In this document: in pieces, positions 12,348-15,284 of the stretch
Layout of the letters: the number at the start of each line of letters is the position of its first letter
Numbering within the stretch: the first letter of the stretch is position 1
Source of the DNA: Methanobacteriota archaeon
GTDB taxonomy: Archaea; Halobacteriota; Methanocellia; Methanocellales; Methanocellaceae
Direction: 5' to 3'
DNA: 15,284 nucleotides
Assembly: GCA_023436075.1 (NCBI GenBank)
Contig: JAEZKS010000202.1
Span: 1-15,284 of the forward strand
Notes under the pieces: generated by a model
What the model saw: the letters and a program-made list of their open reading frames with translations, nothing else
What the model was told of the DNA's origin: nothing
The model's database searches: none
Translations under genes and position numbers: made by a program

Positions 12348-12998
12348 TCAAACCTCCGCATTGCCGGACTGTCCGGACTCTATCGATCTGGCTAACAAGT
12401 CCAGAGAATTGCGTATGAACTCGTCGTGAGGCACACGCGCACGCTCGAATGCTGCCTGTTGTGCTGGCGTCAGACAGATGGCGCTCTGCATGGAGAGAAT
12501 GAGGAACAGGGCAGTCTGCAGCGGGTCTATGTTACGTCGCAAGCTGCCGTCTGCGATTCCTTCGGACAGGCACCTGCACATGATCTGGTGGATGTTCTCC
12601 TGGACGATCGCGCTGATTTTTTCCATCTCCTCGTCAGCCGGATACGGGCGCGACTGCATTTCCACGAACGCCCTGAACTGGCCCGGATACCTGTGGTAAA
12701 ATTCCAGATAGGCATCTCCGAGGGCACGCATCTTTTCCGCCCCGGTCCCCTTATCTCCGAGAACACTATGGAACATCTCGTTGAGCGCACTGACACCTTC
12801 CAGGACCACTGCACAGAAAAGCGCGTCCTTGTTCCTGAAGTAGAGGTATAGCGTGCCGGTTGAAAGTTCGCTGGACGCCGCGACATTGTCCATGGTGACA
12901 CGATCGTAGCCCAGTGAAAAGAACATCTCCCCGGCAATGCGGATGATGTCCTGCCGGCGGCGCTCCTTTTCCAGTTCCCTGCGTTTGTGCGTATGCAT
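12348..12998 (-). CDS. TetR/AcrR-family transcriptional regulator
   Basis: The 216-residue protein has an N-terminal DNA-binding domain with RRQDIIRIAGEMFFSLGYDRVTMDNVA followed by the recognition helix region SELSTGTLYLYFRNKDALF, the classic TetR signature. The rest is a helical ligand-binding and dimer domain containing FRAFVEMQSRPYPADEEM and a C-terminal hydrophobic helix LFLILSMQSAIC. An in-frame ATG also exists at 13019, but ATG 12998 has a GGTGAT Shine-Dalgarno sequence 5 nt upstream, and the earlier ATG lies at the edge of the operator. The gene precedes the flavodoxin gene by 2 nt. The palindrome at 13027-13047 overlaps its promoter, so it probably represses its own operon until an unknown ligand releases it. 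Confidence 0.92.
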   Translation of the reverse strand: MHTHKRRELEKERRRQDIIRIAGEMFFSLGYDRVTMDNVAASSELSTGTLYLYFRNKDALFCAVVLEGVSALNEMFHSVLGDKGTGAEKMRALGDAYLEFYHRYPGQFRAFVEMQSRPYPADEEMEKISAIVQENIHQIMCRCLSEGIADGSLRRNIDPLQTALFLILSMQSAICLTPAQQAAFERARVPHDEFIRNSLDLLARSIESGQSGNAEV

Positions 12999-13018
12999 CT
13001 GATCACCATTCCTAAACA

Positions 13019-13047
13019 TAGTTCACAAAATGAACTTAGTTCATTTT
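13019..13047. promoter_or_regulatory. TetR operator overlapping the promoter
   Basis: AAAATGAAC (13027-13035) and GTTCATTTT (13039-13047) form a perfect inverted repeat around TTA. A third half-site GTTCA lies at 13021-13025, with TAGTTCA repeated 19 bp apart (13019 and 13038). The minus-strand TATA-like sequence GTAATAAAATG (13042-13052) overlaps the palindrome, so binding would block transcription of tetR and flavodoxin. Confidence 0.7.
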
Positions 13048-13218
13048 ATTACAAATAGCTTACGATGCAAGCCCAAGAGACCCTCATGAAAAAGTTTGTC
13101 AAATCGGCGATATGCAGCCTGTCATATACAAGGGACCGCTGCCGATCGGTCTCTCGCACGTACGGTGGAAGCCCCCGGGCATAGCATGCGACGATTGCCT
13201 GACTGGCGTTGAGCAAAG

Positions 13219-13226
13219 TTTTATAG
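13219..13226 (+). promoter_or_regulatory. TATA box of the DUF531 gene
   Basis: TTTTATAG predicts transcription from about 13249, leaving a leader of only about 8 nt before ATG 13257. No Shine-Dalgarno sequence is seen. The rest of the 13048-13218 space between this gene and tetR shows nothing supportable. Confidence 0.5.
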
Positions 13227-13256
13227 ATGCGGGGCCAGTATGGTACCTGAAAAGCC

Positions 13257-13814
13257 ATGCTCACGCTGGGACTATACAACACTTATGACAAGATCAAGGT
13301 AGTCGAGGCCCATTACAGGGGCATCGCGCGGGCGGCGCCCATCGCTTACGCGTACGGGTTCAACCTTGCGCTGGTAGGCTTCCCGTATGAGTTCGCCCAG
13401 GCGGAGCTGGTCGAGTTCGTCAGGGATAATACTACTATAGGCGCTTCAGGTGCCTACCTGCAAAAGCTGCACGATGAAAAGCGGCTGTTTGTGATGGACG
13501 TCCCTGAAAAAGGCTTTCCAGCCCAGTTCGGCGCCCTCGTGGTCACGACAAGCCGCCCTGATAAGAAAAAGACAGTCTCATCAAGGGAAATCGCCGGTAT
13601 GATGGCCCGGAAGAAGCCGCTGTTCGTGCTGATCGGCCTGGGTCGAAAAGGGCTGCCGAAAGAGTATTTCGAGATGGCGTCGCATCACCTGGATATCACC
13701 GACGGCAAGGGCATTTCACTTGAGACCTGCACAGCGATCGGCGCGGTAGCGGCACGGCTGGCCACGCTGGCCGAATGCGAGAGCGATAAAGCCGGAGATC
13801 ATAGTCGCTCTTGA
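13257..13814 (+). CDS. DUF531 family protein (SPOUT-like, probable RNA-related)
   Basis: The 185-residue protein matches the archaeal DUF531 pattern: LGLYNTYDKIKVVEAHYR (4-21), APIAYAYGFNLALVGFPYE (27-45), TTIGASGAYL (59-68), LVVTTSRPDKKK (94-105), LIGLGRKGLPK (125-135) and HHLDITDGKGISLETCTAIGAV (143-164). The family is predicted to share the alpha/beta trefoil-knot fold of SPOUT RNA methyltransferases; the Gly-rich LIGLGRKGLPK loop and the late ISLETCTAIG stretch suit a knot and cofactor site. The substrate is unknown. It starts nearly leaderless and is monocistronic, followed by a possible terminator. Confidence 0.85.
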   Translation: MLTLGLYNTYDKIKVVEAHYRGIARAAPIAYAYGFNLALVGFPYEFAQAELVEFVRDNTTIGASGAYLQKLHDEKRLFVMDVPEKGFPAQFGALVVTTSRPDKKKTVSSREIAGMMARKKPLFVLIGLGRKGLPKEYFEMASHHLDITDGKGISLETCTAIGAVAARLATLAECESDKAGDHSRS

Positions 13815-13823
13815 GAGGGTTTC

Positions 13824-13871
13824 AAGACGATAGATATCATGCCTGTTGCATATGTCGATCGTCTTTTATTC
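13824..13871 (+). terminator. Hairpin and T-rich end after the DUF531 gene
   Basis: AAGACGAT (13824-13831) and ATCGTCTT (13858-13865) can pair around a 26-nt loop, followed by TTATTCATTTC. It looks like a transcription end for the upstream gene. Confidence 0.4.
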
Positions 13872-13892
13872 ATTTCCGCGCCATAGCACTAT

Positions 13893-13900
13893 GTTTATAA
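13893..13900 (+). promoter_or_regulatory. TATA box of the orphan membrane protein gene
   Basis: GTTTATAA predicts transcription from about 13923. The leader then carries the Shine-Dalgarno sequence GGTGGAG at 13942-13948, unlike the leaderless genes nearby. Confidence 0.5.
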
Positions 13901-13952
13901 CAACCTGCGTATTATAGCGTAGTAGAAAACAGGCTGAGGCGGGTGGAGAAAA

Positions 13953-14366
13953 ATGACATCGAGAGAGACACAAGTTGTGGTCGCGCAGGCGTTTGCCGTG
14001 TCGATCTCAATGGCCGTCATGATGGTTTTGATGGCACTGGGCTTCATGTCAGTGGTCCCCCACTTCATTCAGGGAGAAGAACTCAGCCACTGGCTAATGG
14101 TCCCGCTAGGCATTGCCCTGGTCGTGTTCGCGCTGTCATTCGTGGCTGCCACAGTCCTGCTCGACCGGGTGGGGACTGGACGGATACAATCGCTCGTCGT
14201 GGGCGCCGTCGTCTCGCTGGCCGTCACCGTACTGATCCTGACCGTGTATGCGGGCGCTAAATACATCAACGACGGCGCTATGGCCTCTGACAACGAGACA
14301 TTGCTGGCCGGGTTCGCGCTGGCGCTCATCGGCAGCGTGATCATCGACAGGCTGATCTTATCTTGA
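13953..14366 (+). CDS. Four-helix membrane protein of unknown function
   Basis: The 137-residue protein has four predicted transmembrane helices at about 9-34, 47-69, 79-102 and 116-135, linked by short polar loops (HFIQGEELSH, LDRVGTGRIQ, AKYINDGAMASDNE). I see no cofactor, metal or catalytic motif. The start is well supported by GGTGGAG 4 nt before ATG and by a TATA box. It converges with the coiled-coil membrane protein gene, with 20 bp between the stops. I do not recognise the family. Confidence 0.75.
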   Translation: MTSRETQVVVAQAFAVSISMAVMMVLMALGFMSVVPHFIQGEELSHWLMVPLGIALVVFALSFVAATVLLDRVGTGRIQSLVVGAVVSLAVTVLILTVYAGAKYINDGAMASDNETLLAGFALALIGSVIIDRLILS

Positions 14367-14386
14367 AATTCTGACTGCGTCGCAAT

Positions 14387-14806
14387 TCATTTTTTGACGA
14401 TGGTCATCAGTGCGACACCGAAGATTGCGAGTATCACTGCCAGCGCCGCCACGATCAGCATTCCAATGGCCGGCAACGGGGAGCCCGCAAGCAGGTCGTC
14501 GATGTTCCCTGCGACATCCGTGCCATAAATAGTGCCAATCAGGTACCCGGCGATCAGGAGCATCAGCGCCGTAGCGGCAAGGTTCGACAGCGACAGCGCG
14601 GGCCTGGCGGGCGGTTGAACGTATACGGGCTTCTGCGGCTGAGCCGACACGCCAGCAGACCGTTCCCGCTTCAGCTCGTCCAGCTCCTTTCTCATGCGCT
14701 CATTCTTGATCTCCTCGATCTCCTTGCGCATCGTGTCTGCCTTGATCTCGGCCAGCTCTTTCCTGAAGGATTCCATTTCCTCGCTGCTCAGCTCTTTTTC
14801 TGTCAT
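14387..14806 (-). CDS. Coiled-coil membrane protein with 12-residue repeats
   Basis: The 139-residue protein begins with a highly charged helical segment containing three tandem 12-residue repeats, RKELAEIKADTM, RKEIEEIKNERM and RKELDELKRERS (15-50). A Pro/Gln linker with PVYVQPPARP (60-69) follows, then two transmembrane helices (about 74-94 and 112-136) separated by a short loop GTDVAGNIDDLLAGS, ending in KK. The charged helix presumably lies in the cytoplasm. The start overlaps the stop of the DUF371 gene as ATGA, and GGGAGAT lies about 5 nt before the ATG, so the two are translationally coupled. The family is not recognised; function unknown. Confidence 0.8.
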   Translation of the reverse strand: MTEKELSSEEMESFRKELAEIKADTMRKEIEEIKNERMRKELDELKRERSAGVSAQPQKPVYVQPPARPALSLSNLAATALMLLIAGYLIGTIYGTDVAGNIDDLLAGSPLPAIGMLIVAALAVILAIFGVALMTIVKK

Positions 14807-15273
14807 GGATATCTCCCGAACAATGTCTCGAATGACGGCTCAGGCCGCGATGCCGACTCGACGGCCAGCACGATCACGGCCTCTCCTCCGGAGGCCAGCG
14901 CCTGTACCAGGCCACGGTCAAGCCCTCGCGCCGCCTTATTAGCATTGATCATGACCGTCCGGCCGCAGACGAAATCGCTTACCCGGAACACCATGCTCCG
15001 GCTGTCGGAGAAGGTCATCTTCGACGAACCCCAGCCCTGCACCACGTCCTTGTGGCCCTCGCAGTGGATTTCCGCAATGATCTTCGCGTTATCCCGGGCG
15101 GCAGAGGCCTTGAACTCCCCACTGAACCCGGCAGGACAGCGATCGGCGTTCACGGCGATGATGCAGTCGGCGGCCATGGATATTTCCGCATCGCTGGTTA
15201 TTTCAAAGGTAGAGCGGTGCGTCGCCGTAACGTTCCGGTGTCCGCGCGCGCGGACGGTCTCGCACGTCGTCAT
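14803..15273 (-). CDS. DUF371 family archaeal protein
   Basis: The 156-residue soluble protein fits the archaeal DUF371 pattern: RGHRNVTATHRSTFEITSDAEIS (10-32), ADCIIAVNAD (35-44), a central beta-rich part with HCEGHKDVVQGWGSSKMTF, and the conserved MVFRVSDFVCGRTVMINANKAARGLDRGLVQAL (94-126). The family has no established function. I chose ATG 15273; a TTG immediately before it is in frame but less likely. The upstream region is outside the window, so an operon partner or promoter cannot be judged. It overlaps the coiled-coil membrane protein gene by 4 nt. Confidence 0.82.
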   Translation of the reverse strand: MTTCETVRARGHRNVTATHRSTFEITSDAEISMAADCIIAVNADRCPAGFSGEFKASAARDNAKIIAEIHCEGHKDVVQGWGSSKMTFSDSRSMVFRVSDFVCGRTVMINANKAARGLDRGLVQALASGGEAVIVLAVESASRPEPSFETLFGRYP

Positions 15274-15284
15274 CAAGGCTATAG

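Noticed and set aside
13049..13282. Minus-strand 77-codon frame between tetR and the DUF531 gene
   Set aside because: It crosses the DUF531 start and promoter, has no recognisable domain and no Shine-Dalgarno sequence that I could support.

Overview
The window looks like a chromosomal segment of a methanogenic archaeon, most plausibly a Methanocella-like member of the Methanocellales; the genus is an inference from memory of gene content, not a database result. The archaeal signs are a proteasome-activating nucleotidase (PAN), a type II methionine aminopeptidase, the archaeal families DUF356, DUF531 and DUF371, archaeal TATA boxes about 26 bp upstream of starts, and several apparently leaderless genes. 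No rRNA, tRNA or CRISPR array was seen.

The left part (1-2890) differs from the rest. It is visibly more AT-rich and holds four co-oriented minus-strand genes that all encode membrane or exported proteins: a 65-residue coat-like membrane peptide, a small protein with a signal peptide and a C-terminal anchor, a 502-residue anchored protein with three beta-sandwich-like repeats, and a DUF2341 surface protein that runs off the left edge. The cassette starts from a clear TATA box that overlaps four TGTACAT boxes spaced exactly 10 bp apart. Its size and topology pattern recalls the structural module of an archaeal virus or provirus, but no integrase, replication or packaging gene lies in view.

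Between this cassette and PAN lies about 800 bp of AT-rich DNA without convincing genes (2891-3696). It is full of palindromes and short repeats: a 26-bp perfect palindrome, a 39-bp stem structure, and repeated AACTATGCA and TATGCATTAA boxes. It could be an element origin, a regulatory region or an attachment region.

From 3697 rightwards the sequence is GC-rich, ordinary archaeal core genome. PAN is followed by two related hairpin repeats. A divergent pair follows: a DUF356 protein on the minus strand and a tsaC/Sua5-type gene on the plus strand, with a 12-bp-period CATGTG array in front of tsaC. tsaC overlaps a methionine aminopeptidase gene, which is followed closely by a nucleotidyltransferase gene. 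Next come a Cas4/Dna2-like protein with an eroded nuclease core, an overlapping NfeD-SPFH pair (membrane quality control), two tandem peroxiredoxin-like proteins without peroxidatic cysteines, a TetR-flavodoxin operon with a clear operator, a DUF531 SPOUT-like protein, an orphan four-helix membrane protein, and a minus-strand pair of a DUF371 protein and a coiled-coil membrane protein.

The strongest candidates for something undescribed are the virus-like membrane cassette with its phased operator array and repeat-dense flank. Next are the twin Cys-less peroxiredoxin-like proteins and the 12-bp CATGTG array upstream of tsaC.
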